A stretch of DNA of 25,689 bases from Klebsormidium nitens (lineage: Eukaryota; Streptophyta; Klebsormidiophyceae; Klebsormidiales; Klebsormidiaceae): the NCBI GenBank assembly GCA_000708835.1, contig DF237834.1, positions 1-25,689 of the forward strand. The letters are read 5' to 3'. Of the stretch, positions 1 to 11,300 are shown piece by piece (the stretch's first letter is position 1; the number at the start of each line of letters is the position of its first letter). The notes under the pieces were generated by a model. It had not been told where the DNA came from and did no database searches. It saw only the letters and a program-made list of their open reading frames with translations. The translations under genes and the position numbers were made by a program.

Positions 1-21
1 TAGATACGTAGACTTTGAATG

Positions 22-49
22 CAGACTCCAGAGTCCAGACTCCAGAGTC
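22..49. repeat. 14-bp direct repeat, two perfect copies
   Basis: The 14-mer CAGACTCCAGAGTC occurs twice head to tail (22-35 and 36-49). The unit contains GACTC/GAGTC, so each copy is also partly self-complementary. No function is evident; it is probably a minisatellite remnant. Confidence 0.85.
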
Positions 50-430
50 AGTGGGACTAATTGGCTAGGAGACAGTAGGAATCAAGACCCCCTTCTCACG
101 TGCCAAGCTGCATCCTGAGGAGATTCCGGGAAAACGTGCCGCAATTTGCAGGTTTGATTTCCACGCGAGTGCATTCTATAACCTAGATTTTGTGCTCGCG
201 CCGCAATTACCCGCTGAAAGCAATTCCTCGACTTCTGCAGCAATCTAAAATCCACCCAGAATTCGACCTGATATGCCATCAGAATTAGGCCGGTTATACC
301 TAGAAGCGCCCGGGGAGGAACACCGGGATCATTGATCGAGCACAAAGACCTAGCCTCATCAGCTTGGAAACCGGGCCGGCGGTTTGTACTTGGCAGAGCC
401 TCGAAGCCACTGAACCCGTACTGGGAGGAT

Positions 431-612
431 ACCGCCCGAAGGGCGGTGTCCCTCCAGGGATTCCCATGGACTTTCGTCCCGGCCAGCCAGCCACAGGCAG
501 CCCCCCGGTCATACCAGCTGGGGGGCAGGCGGTTGGCTCTACCGGCCAGCTGAATGCCCTACGGACCTGTTGATTTTACCAGCTACCGAGCTGGCGGGGT
601 GCCTTCGGCACC
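431..612. repeat. Cluster of three short GC-rich hairpins
   Basis: Three perfect inverted repeats with tiny loops lie within 182 bases. At 431-447 the arms are ACCGCCC/GGGCGGT around a GAA loop. At 579-594 the arms are CCAGCT/AGCTGG around ACCG. At 598-612 the arms are GGTGCC/GGCACC around TTC. A wider inverted pair (AGGGATTCCCA at 456-466 and TGGGAATCCCT at 663-673) partly brackets the cluster. The surrounding block (about 370-660) is richer in GC than its flanks. It could be a degraded mobile element, DNA of organellar origin, or a structured transcript. I cannot decide between these. Confidence 0.6.
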
Positions 613-1160
613 AGCCAGGGTCCCTTCCCGGCCCAGCCAGGTCCGCCCCAGGCTGCCAGTTGTGGGAATCCCTGTGTCCCTCCTAGCCCACTTTGATTAA
701 AGATATTACCTAGAGTCTATAACTTTGTAAGTCTCAACTTACGTGACGTCGATCCCGTGTCACCCAGACCCGGTACTATACCGTAACGTTACCATCGTAT
801 GGTTAGTACCGGAGTCACTGAGTTCCGTTCGGCGCAATTTATTCCGGTTCGCGCGCGATGTCGGCACCGTTGCACAACGACGGAACCCAGCTGCCAAGCC
901 TTTGCTGCAAGCATGGTGTCCGTCGAACAGCTGACAGTCCTTGAACATATTGAACGTAGCTTCGATATCGAATGCATGTTTCATGTAACGCAGCAGCTTC
1001 GAAGCAGGCCGCGACAAATGCCAATTGCTCGAGGCCAGACGTGACCTTTACCGATCGTTACCGGCGAGCTTTGCAAAAGACGGTCCGAGAAGGCCGATCG
1101 TACGGCTGCAAGAAGGCAGGAAATCAGAAACCCTCACCCATCGACGGTAGGCTTGTGCAC

Positions 1161-1199
1161 GAAGATTCTGCGGTTCCGGATCCCGGCTTCAGAATCTTC
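1161..1199. repeat. 10-bp perfect inverted repeat with 19-nt spacer
   Basis: GAAGATTCTG at 1161-1170 is the exact reverse complement of CAGAATCTTC at 1190-1199. The spacer contains TCCGGATCC. The element lies about 1.2 kb upstream of the carboxylase start codon. It could be a terminator-like hairpin of an unseen gene, the footprint of a small element, or chance. Confidence 0.6.
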
Positions 1200-2232
1200 C
1201 ACATTCACACTATCTCATATTTTGCTCGTTCATGTCCATGACTTTGCTGCTGTGCTTGTGCTGTGAACAGCCTCCTAGCCTTGAGGAGAGGGGAACGAAG
1301 AAGAGGCTGCAGGCGCTTTGGAGGTACCACCACTCTGGTGCTGCCACAAGGGTGGACATTGTGGTCACACAACTTGTGCTTCTGATCAGGGTCACGTTGC
1401 TCAGACTCAGAGTGAGTTGAGGGGAAAGGCAAATGCAGGCCCTTTCCAAGGAAGTTCTCAGCCGGGAGGAATGCTTGTCATAAGATCGTAGTGGCAAAGT
1501 TGTGCGTTCGGCATTGGAGTGGAGTGGCATGTCTCTGTGTGACGGTGTTATCAGCACCCTGTGAACATCACCCTGTTGGCGATAGCTTTAGAGTGCACTT
1601 TGGAAACGCCTCACATATGCATTTAGTTGAGGCTCGTCAATAGAAATCGACGCATCCAACTGTAGGAACCACCATCAGGTCTCAGGTGAGATTTGTTGCC
1701 GCCTTTTCCGAAGTGCTTTGCCAGAAATCTAGTTTGACCTTTGAAAGTGAATGCAATGTATCCCTCAGAAGCTTCTCAGGAAGGGACTTGGTATAGGCAG
1801 GCCTTCCTAGCCACCTGGTGTCACCATACCGGTGCTTGTCCAGAGGATTGGAATGAGAATACTGAGTATCAGACGGCCTTGACCCTCACTCTTTCTATTG
1901 CTTTTGAGCATTCAACCTGGTCAAACTTCGTGTAGGTTTGGTGTGTGTTGGAGCAACTGTATGGTCCAGGTCTGGCCGTCAGCCTTCTCCCCTGGTGTTG
2001 CAAGGTTTGCTTACCAGCGACAACAGACGATATGACGACCTTGGTTTGCTTGCAGCAGTCAGAGAAAGTGGACGCAAGAATGGAGTATACTCCACTCTTA
2101 CTCCTGTTCGTTTCATAAGCCTTTTGGCATTTACGAGACGCACAGTGACGACTTTGCTTGAGAAAGAAGGTTGCTTTTGACTCATGTCTGTGGCTTGCTA
2201 TCACAATGAGTGGTCCTGATTGGCTGGGTTGA

Positions 2233-2239
2233 TATATAT
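2233..2239 (+). promoter_or_regulatory. Candidate TATA element of the BTPC gene
   Basis: TATATAT lies about 146 bases upstream of the ATG at 2385. This would give a 5' untranslated region of roughly 115-120 bases if transcription starts about 30 bases downstream. It is the best TATA-like match close to the gene. The assignment rests on position and motif only. Confidence 0.3.
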
Positions 2240-2384
2240 TCAGACCTGTTGGCAATAGAGCTTAGTGGAGCTGAACATCCTTGCAAACTTATTGCAGGGC
2301 GTCCCATCTGCATCATTCAAGGAGCAAGAAGACCCAAATCAGACGCCTTGGGGGAAAAGTCCCGCCCCTTCTTAGACAGTGAGC

Positions 2385-5300
2385 ATGGCGGACACCACAG
2401 ATGAGATCGCCGAGGAGATGTCCTTCCAGCCACTAGAAGATGACTGCAAGCTCCTGGGTTCTCTGCTCGATGATTGCCTCAGGCATGAAGTGGGAGAGGA
2501 ATTCATGGCGCGGATTGAGAAAGTCAGATCACTGGCTCATGTGAGTTTTTCTGTCATCTCCTGATGTGACCTCTTGTGGATTCTGAAGTTTGGAAATGCA
2601 TTGCATTGTCGCAGTTCCAAAAGCATCTGCGTCCGAGTTGTGGCCTCCTCAGGCGATCTTCATGGACATACGGCCCAAGGCAGTCACTGACATTCAGGCT
2701 TCTATGCAGTGAGATTCCAGAAAAGTCCAGACTATCAGGTAGAAAGTTGTTTCCCGGTTTTCCATGCGCTTCCGATCGCTCATTCCTGTGTTTTGAAACT
2801 GATCTGATAATTTGACACCGCGGTGTTGCCCTGCAGAGTGCGTCAGACCTGAAGGCGTCAGGAGTGGACGATGCTGCTAGCTACCTATTCCAAATTCTGG
2901 ACAAAGAGCTGACGAGCATGGACATCAACGAAGCAGTCCCGCTCACACGGGCCTTTTCGCATTACCTTTCCCTGACTGGTATTGCAGAAATGCACCACAG
3001 GTAAGGCAATGTGGGACGGATATGGCAGATAATCCTGGATGCAAAGGTGAATAGCTAATGCAGATGTCAGAAGAGCAGTGTGTCCAGCATGGTTGGTCGT
3101 CCTAGATTGAGGCAGTTCCTCTCAGAACATATGATTCATCGGAAGACTAAGGCCTTCATGGCCAGAAGCGAGCTATCATACATCTTGTAAGTCACGGATT
3201 CGTTAGGCAGTGGACGCTAAGTCAATTTCCTTGTCTTTGACTTATGGACTGACCACCACTGGTTCCTGGTTCACAGTGTCTTTGTTTCTGGAGGTCTCTC
3301 GCTAATTCAAAAGGTCAAGTGCTATGGTTAATCCTATCTCTTGTGGTTAGAGCAACAACTCTCGAAAGTGCCCCTTTGAAAGTAACTCTGTCAAACGGTC
3401 TTACAGTCCCCTTTTCTGTCCTGCCAGCTCTTCAAATATCTCAATCAACCGCGTTCGGCGCTTCACATTGACCCTTAAGCAGAGAAACAAGTTCCAACTC
3501 TGCACCCTCTGATGAACTGCACGGTTTTACAGAGTCCGTAAGACAAAGACTGGCGGCGTTCTCTCCAAGTCCTGCGACGACGTTTTTGGCCGGCTCATCG
3601 CAAGCGGCCTGTCTCCGGAGGAGGTCTTCGACGCCGTTCTGAAGCAAGAGGTGGAGATCGTCCTCACTGCGCATCCGACACAGATCAACCGGCGCACGCT
3701 GCAGTACAAGCACCTCCGTATGGCGCAGCTGCTGGAGAAGAACGACAGGACGGATCTGGCGCCAGAGGACAGGGAGCTCCTGATTGAGGACATGGTGAGG
3801 CGCCGCTCGCAGCTCCAGCTCACGAGAACAGGAGCCAGCACATCTTCTGCTTGTGAATCTACTTAGTTAAACATCTTGCCCATCTGTTCTTCTTTCCAAG
3901 AATCAGAGCTGTTTACAAAAAGGCTTTGTTTCGGAGCCCTTCTGCTTTTCAAGCTGATTGATCAACAGCCCTCAAAGCTCGGGGGTTGATGGCCCAAGTC
4001 GCTCTCGATATTCATGCAAAAAAGCTTTTCTGCAATGAGCAATGGTTCATTTGTGTGATATTTTTCCAATCTGCTTATTTGGTTAGCCCACACGAGAATG
4101 AGAAACTGAACACAAATACGCGACCAGAAAATTACTCGAATTTCCATGTTACCCGCCAAGAAGCTCCAAGCACTCTTAAGGAGGGGCGCCGACTTTGGAA
4201 TATACACGGTCACTGTATCTCTCTGGAAGAGAAAGAGTTATCAGGAAGGGTGACGGTATCTTTCTCTCTTTCTCTAGGTGCGTGAGATCGTTTCCCTCTG
4301 GCACACCGACGAGCTGCGGAGGTCGAAGCCCAGCTCTCTTGACGAGGCCCGTGGCGGCCTTCACATCGTCGAGCAGTCCCTATGGAAGGCCGTCCCTGCA
4401 TACCTCAGGCGCGTCAGCAACGCACTGAAGAAGGTGAGGCTTTGCCGGAACGCTTTCCTTGTTGTGGATTAAGCGCTCTGCCAATCGAACGATTTCGAAA
4501 CAATAAGAGGCGCCAATGGTCGAAATAAGAAATAATCAGACGAGCTATTCGTGCTTCGTTGCCCTCGTCCTCGAGTTTGAGAGCCCTGCTCAAGGTCCTG
4601 TCCGTGTCAGATTTGGACGTGTGCATCTGGGTTCTGAGCCGTCAATGTCTTGAAACAGCCTGTTCCGCTTTTCATCCATCTACATTCTCGTGATCTCCAT
4701 TGCCTTCCAAAGAGAACCTCCTTTTCTGGTCCCTCGTCTTCCGGTCGCTTTCCTTCTATCTTCGAACGCCATCAATGCATCCCAAGCATTCGAGCAACCA
4801 TTCCCACCTCGTCCCCTCTCACCTTCCCCGTACTACGACCTGCAGCACACGGGCCGCCCTCTCCCGTTGACCGCGGTCCCCATCCACTTCGGCTCGTGGA
4901 TGGGAGGCGACAGAGACGGTAACCCCAACGTGACCGCCAAGGTGACCCGGGAGGTGGCCTATTTAGCCCGCTGGATTGCAGCGGACTTGTACCTCCGCGA
5001 GATTGACACGCTGCGCTTCGAGCTGTCCATGGACAAGTGCAACGAGAAGCTGGCGCGACTCGCGGAGGAGCTTCGTGCAGCGGGTGAGCAAGATTTTCTT
5101 GTCCGCTTCATGAGATTGTTGCCGGGTTTGGTACCTAATAACCAGACAGAGATTATCCGATGATCTCATATGAACCCGCATGTTCCTCGCCAAACTTTTC
5201 AATCCTCGATCAGAACAGTTTCTCCAATTGTTTGGTTTACAAATTCGACATACGAGCCTACTTTTTCTCTGCTTGATTACCAGCCCAGTGCGCAATCCGT

Positions 5301-8300
5301 CGTCCAACTCAATTGATGAAGTGCCCCTTTTGACAAAGGAAGCAAAGGATCCGGAGCTTAGCTTTCACGACTCAAGCTGTACGGCCCTGAGATGGTGGCC
5401 TTGTCTCATACTTAGCGACACGGTTTGGAAAGTCATCCCTTCCAAATCTTTACCTTTTCGACATGTCTTGGTCGTCGTTTAATATTGACGTTTGCACGAT
5501 TGCACCCAGTTTGGCAAGCCCGTGACTACCCGCTTTCGGACCTTTTTGCTATCATTATTGGACGCTGCGGGCAAGGACTTCCAACATCTTCGAGAGTCGG
5601 GTTGCCGTGACCTCCGCTTGCCGCACCTTTTCGAAGAACGGTATAGCCAGAGCTTCAGAGAAATATGTACATGGTCTCCCGTGCTAAAAACCTGCTTTCG
5701 GACGCTCTCTTGTTCCAGATTTGGAGGATGCGGACCACCACGGACACCACGAGCACAACCACGACTGGGGCCACGTGCCGAACGCCAGCAAGCTGGGCAC
5801 GGTGACGCTGCCCCCAGGCGTACACCTGACGTCGGACCTCAGCATCAATGCTGATGAGTTCCTCGAGCCCGTGATCGAGCCGCCAATTCACTCGGAGGCT
5901 GTAAGTCTGGAAGCGCATGGTGAAGAGATACAATTTGAGGAATCCTTTGCCAGACAGTAGACTGTTTTAATGCTTGCCGTCCCACTTCTGCTCCTCGTTT
6001 CTTACCCCTCTTCGTTCTTCCTCGCTTAAGAGCAAAGGCATGGAACTCGCTGCGGCAGTACCTATGCTAGGGGTGCACAAGCAGGAAAGTCCAATCGGCA
6101 TCCCTCAGGACTGACGCCGGCTGACTCTCAGTGGACAGCCGCCACCGTCCCGGCTCACTCCCCCAAACTTGCTGCTTATCTCTCACTGACGAAAATGTTC
6201 CGCTCTGCAGGAGAGGCCTCAGGAGCCGACGAGCAGCCAGCCTTCGCCTCGCGAGCCCACCCAGCCTCCGACCAGCCTTTGGCCCGCCGCAACCCCGGGC
6301 CCCCCACCCTCTCCCCGGGGTCCGTCCGCAATCACGGCGGCAGCCCTGACGGCCCCCCCGGCGCTGCCCCAGATCTCCACCACCCGGACCACAGCCCCCG
6401 GGATCACGAACCCGTCGCCAAAGGGCGGCCCGTCGCCGAAGACGGCGCCATCGTACCCGGTCGCCGCAAACGGAGTCGCGGCGCCGTCGCCCAGGGTCTC
6501 GACTGCGACTGGCGTCTCGGCCGGGGTGGCAAACAGCCCGTTCGTGCAGGCTCCGAACCTGAAACCGGTGTCCGCACCAGCGGCCGGGGGAGCCCCCTTA
6601 ACCGGGGGAATGTCGTCGGCAAAGCGGCGCCCGTCGGACCCGAACTTCAAGACATCCAACGTAGAGAAGATGCTCAACCCGGGCAGCCAGATGTACCTGG
6701 CGCCGTACCGCGTGGTCCTTGGTGACGTCAGGCAGAAGGTGAGGCGAGATGAAAGGATGGAAAAACATTGCAGAGGATATCACTGCTCAGTGCGGTGTCG
6801 TTGCTCAGATTCAGCTGCCTGTCACCTTCAATCGGTGGTTGGGGATCTCATAAACGACGGAACGAAGACGAGGGCTTTTTGCATAATCAAAGTGCTGCAC
6901 CAAGTGTGTCAGAGGTCACTTTATGCTGGTCCTTCTTCGCTTTCTTTGAATCATAGGAATGTTTCCTGGGTGCGACTACAGACAATCTTGTCAGCGCAGT
7001 GCACATAAAGCGAGAGCGTATCCGTGCCCCATGATCTCCGGGTGGGGTAGAAGCATAGGCTCTGTCGGACATCGCTGTGCCTCTTTCGACAAATCTGTCA
7101 TTCGCCATTATCATACTTCTTTCCCTGTACGTTGAGGGGCCCTTCGTCGCTCTGGCCTCTATCATTGGTCCTGGTTGTTCACTATCTTGTCCGCATGCAA
7201 TCCTCACGCCCGTGATGAATCCCAAAGTAGATTCTCACGGTTGGCTTCAAATCAAATTTAGTCGCCGTTGCTTCCGTCTCCCCTCTCAGCTCGTGAACAC
7301 CCGCCGGCGCATGGAGCAGTTCCTGGACCACCAGCCTCCCTCTACCGAGGAGGAGTACTACGAGACCGGAGAACAGCTGGCAGCACCTTTGCTGGCGATC
7401 TACGAGTCGCTGCACCAGACGGGGGCGGGTATCATTGCTGACGGAAGGCTGGCAGACACCATCCGCCGGTGCCACACGTTCGGAATGAACCTGATGAAGC
7501 TGGACTTGCGCCAGGTGAGGAGCGAGCCGTCGGAAGCTCGGTCATTGAAAATAAGATTGGTTATGTTCGCAAGGACATATGTCATCTGTTTTGGTGGCCA
7601 TCCAAAGACGCCGTCTCAACCTTTGTATTGTTTCCTGCACATGAGTGCTGCTGACAGATGAATAGGGGTGCCCGGGACACTTCCACCCAAGCGCGCGGCT
7701 CGCACAGAAAGACGTTCATCATCGAGCTTCGTGTAGCCCGCTCTTTCTTTTGCGAAAGACAGAATGTGAATTGAAGGAGCTTCGTTGAGGGGACTGACCA
7801 GGTCCGTTATTCTTTTTGCATCAGACGTCATCGTATACTCTACGGCTTTTCATCCGAGGTCAGCAGAAATCCATATTAAGACCTTCAGTCCCCAGTCTTT
7901 CACACCCTCTCTTTATAAGGCGGACCGCCATACGGAATTCATCAACTGCTGACCGTTTGCCCTGAGTTAGGCTTATATGAAAAATAAACACTCACCAGCA
8001 CTCCAGGTTATAGATTACAAGGGTTGCTCTTCAGATACACCCCTTAAGCTTCATCTTCCTTGTGTGCCCGCAGGAAGCGGACCGCCACACCGAGGCGATT
8101 AACGCCCTGACCGAGTACCTGGGGATGGGCTCCTACAAGGAGTGGACCGAGGAAAAGAAGCTCGAGTTCCTGGTGAGCGAGCTGCGTGGAAAGCGGCCGC
8201 TGATCCCCAACAACATCGAGCTCAGCGAGCCCGTAGCGGAGGTCATCGACACGTTCAAGATCGCCGCGGAACTGGGCACCGGCTCGCTGGGAGCGTACGT

Positions 8301-11300
8301 CATCTCCATGGCGTCCGAGGTAAGAAAACACAGTGCGATCGAAGGCCTACGGAAAGCAGGAAGCTCCGAGGAGTCCTCAAGCATTGCCATGAACAGTCTT
8401 TGGCAAACGATCGCTCTAGTCGAAGCTACGAAGATTCAGCTGAGGATACCACGATACGAAGAACGACGTAAGTGAGTCAGAAGTGGCCTTATCTGGAACA
8501 GTGCAGTCACTCCCTGTGTCCGAAACGTTTTCCGCGAATAAAGGCCCATTCGCAGGAACTAGGCTACAAGCACAGCCTTGAAGGTTTTCGCTCGAGATTA
8601 CCCACAGGCAATCTGGATTATTGGTGTGGCCGGTCCTCTCTAGTCCCTTCTCTTTCATGGCCGTTCGGCGAACCAATCTGTCACCGTTTGGGCTTGCGAC
8701 ACGAGGACTTTTGAGGTTCTTCAGCTGAAGCCTGGATGGTGTGCCCTTTCAGTGCCCTCTTTGAACGGAGCGATTGACTCGCCCACCTACGTCGAAACGC
8801 GAGACCCACTTCTCAATACCTTCAGAGCGCTCGTATGCTGGCACAGTCACCAACACGCCTGTTGATACTAGCCCTAAATATATTGGACAAATGGTAGCAC
8901 GTACCTGGTTAAATATCACAAAATCGGAATTCTGAACCTTGCGACCTTCAAAGATTCACCCCTGAAAGTCTCGACTTTTCGGATCTTTGAAACCAGTTAA
9001 ACTGAAACCCTAGATTTTGCTTCGCAGGCGAGTGACGTGTTGGCGGTGGAGCTGCTCCAGCGCGAGGCGCGGCTGATGCAGCACGGCGACTCCAAGGGCG
9101 TGCGCAAGGGCAGCCTGCGCGTGGTGCCCCTCTTCGAGACGGTCGCCGATCTGCAGGGCGCGGGCGCCGCCATGCGCCGCCTGCTGTCGGTCGATTGGTA
9201 CCTCCAGCACCTGATCGACAACCACGACAGCCACCAGGAGGTAAGAGACTTCAATATGGAGTTTGAAGATTTTAACCTTCAGAAAGTTTAACCTTCGGAA
9301 AAATAAGCGTCTAGGGTCCTCATCTTGGAACGGGTGGGGTTAGGTAAGGGGATCAGGGGGCGTGAGGGTGCAAAACAGGCTAAGGCTGAGTTTAGGAATT
9401 GTAGGGATGAGCACAGTCTTGTTCTTCGTAGAGCTCAAGGCTCTCCGGCAGATCATGAGGCGTTTCCTAGAGCCCGGTGCCACCTTGAGCTCTGTCGCTC
9501 TGGCCGTCCAACATGGCCGCCTGACCGAGTATATTCTGTGGTACAGCGCAAGATTTGTCGGTTTCCAACCTGGAAACTCTTGCTCCCATCTCAGATCACG
9601 CTCGCTGTGCCTCTCCGCTTTTTTTCTTCATGCTGCTTCTTCTGAATTTCTGTCTGCAGATTTCACTTTCAAGCAGAAGAGTGAAATCTTCGGCCGCTCT
9701 GGTTGCAGGTCATGCTGGGCTACTCCGACTCCGGGAAGGACGCCGGCCGCTTCACCGCTGCGTGGGAGCTCTACAAAGCGCAGGAAGACCTGGTCGCCGT
9801 TCTCTCCGAGTTCAACATCCGGCTCACTCTTTTCCACGGGCGGGGCGGCAGCGTCGGCCGGGGGGGTGGTCCCATGTACACCGCTATTCAGTCCCAGCCC
9901 CCCGGGTCGGTCCAGGGGACAATCAGGGTGACTGAGCAGGGGGAGATGATCCAAGCCAAGTTTGGGCTGCCGGCGGTGTGCCTGCGCCAGCTGGAAATCT
10001 ACACCACGGCCGTGCTGCTGGCGACGATTCACCCTCCGGAGCCAGCCAGGAAGCAGGTGGGCATAAAAAATGGAAATGGAAAACTGGAAAATAAAGGCCT
10101 GTACAAGCGCCGGCTGTCTGTACGGCTTTCATCTCACTCCCTCTTCAGAACCAGTGGTTGTCCTCGAGTTGCCCAGAATCGTTGGATCGCAGAGGCAAAG
10201 CAATTAGCGGAATCGTGCTTTCGAGTAGCTAAGATTAGCGGTCCGACCCTTCCAGTCACCTCTTAGAAAGTGGTCCGTGAATGAAAGCACACCACTTCGT
10301 TGGAAGCAGGCTACCAACACCTCCGCCAACATCACAGCGCTCTCTTGGAACCCAACTTTTGCCGTCACCAACGCGCTCTATTGACACAAAGCCCGCTCAG
10401 CACCCAAGATCTACCGTCGGTTGGTAAACAGCCCCTTCTCTTTGGTGCCTTGCAGAGCTGGCGCCAGGTGATGGAGGAGATCTCCGAGTCGAGCTGCGAG
10501 CACTACCGGGACGTGGTGTACAAGAACGAGGACTTCCTGACGTACTTCAAGGAGGCCACCCCCGAGGGCGAGCTGGGCAACCTCAACATCGGAAGCCGCC
10601 CGACGCGCCGTAAGAAGAATGGCGGCGTGCGCCAGCTGCGGGCCATCCCCTGGATCTTCGCCTGGACGCAGAACGTAAGGAGTCGCCCGCCATAGCTCGT
10701 TTGCTTTCTTCGGACCAGAAGCAGTCTTTCTAACGATCCGTTGCTTCTGAGCCGTTTAGTCGACGCCTTTTGTAGCTTGCATGGGCACTCAATCCGAGAC
10801 TTCCGAGGGTACAACCTACTTTTTGCGTCTGAAGAGACCCGTGTATCCCGCAAACGTGCTGAACGACTTCTTGCATGCAGTTCGCCGATACTCTACTGCT
10901 TTCTTTGTGGTAGCCCGCACATTCTCAGATTAGAAACTGTTCCTGAATCGCTCAAGACCGGAAAGGTGGTAATAGGAGACTGTTTTGCTCACGCCATTTG
11001 ACAGTCTGCGTGCACAGACTCAGTACGGAACCACGGCTCTTGAAGCTCAACAATCGTGCTCCTGTCCGCAGCTTCTAGACTTGCCGTTCAGGCTGGGCGT
11101 TCCCCGCCAGGAAAGCGTTGAAAGATACTGGCACAAATCGTTCGGTGATATTTTACCTGCAGCGGCTGAACCTGCCAGCGTGGCTGGGCGTCGGCGCGGG
11201 CCTGCGTGCATCGATGGCCAAGGGCCACACGGAGGAGCTGCAGGCGATGTACCGCCAGTGGCCCTTCTTCCAGTCCACGGTCGACCTCATCGAGATGGTG

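Larger units (their letters stand above)
1..2384. other. Upstream intergenic stretch, no gene recognised
   Basis: I find no open frame here with recognisable protein similarity or convincing exon structure. Short frames exist on both strands, for example minus 1210-1557 and plus 799-1044, but they overlap in conflicting frames and match nothing I know. The stretch holds a small direct repeat at its left end, a GC-rich block with palindromes at about 430-615, an inverted repeat at 1161-1199, and the probable promoter and 5' untranslated region of the carboxylase gene at its right end. A short exon of an unknown gene could still be hidden here. Confidence 0.5.

Noticed and set aside
799-1140. 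Overlapping plus frames that might be an exon (e.g. LLEARRDLYRSLPASF)
   Set aside because: No single frame stays open, no splice pair joins them convincingly, and no family is recognised.
1210-1557. 115-codon minus-strand frame upstream of BTPC
   Set aside because: There is no recognisable domain, the composition is Ser/Leu-rich as expected from chance, and a plus-strand frame overlaps it. Not enough to call a gene.
6195-6725. Open frames of 176 codons (+) and 152 codons (-, 6219-6677)
   Set aside because: They are shadows of the GC-rich, low-complexity BTPC exon 7 in other frames. The genuine frame links to exons 6 and 8 with correct splice sites.
7077-7661. 194-codon frame over intron 7, exon 8 and intron 8
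   Set aside because: Only the middle part, 7290-7514, is PEPC. The ends are intron sequence that happens to be open.
9362-9931. 189-codon plus-strand frame across intron 10 and exon 11
   Set aside because: Its second half is out of frame with the conserved PEPC motifs of exon 11. The first half ([16 protein letters not shown]) matches nothing I know and lies in an intron.
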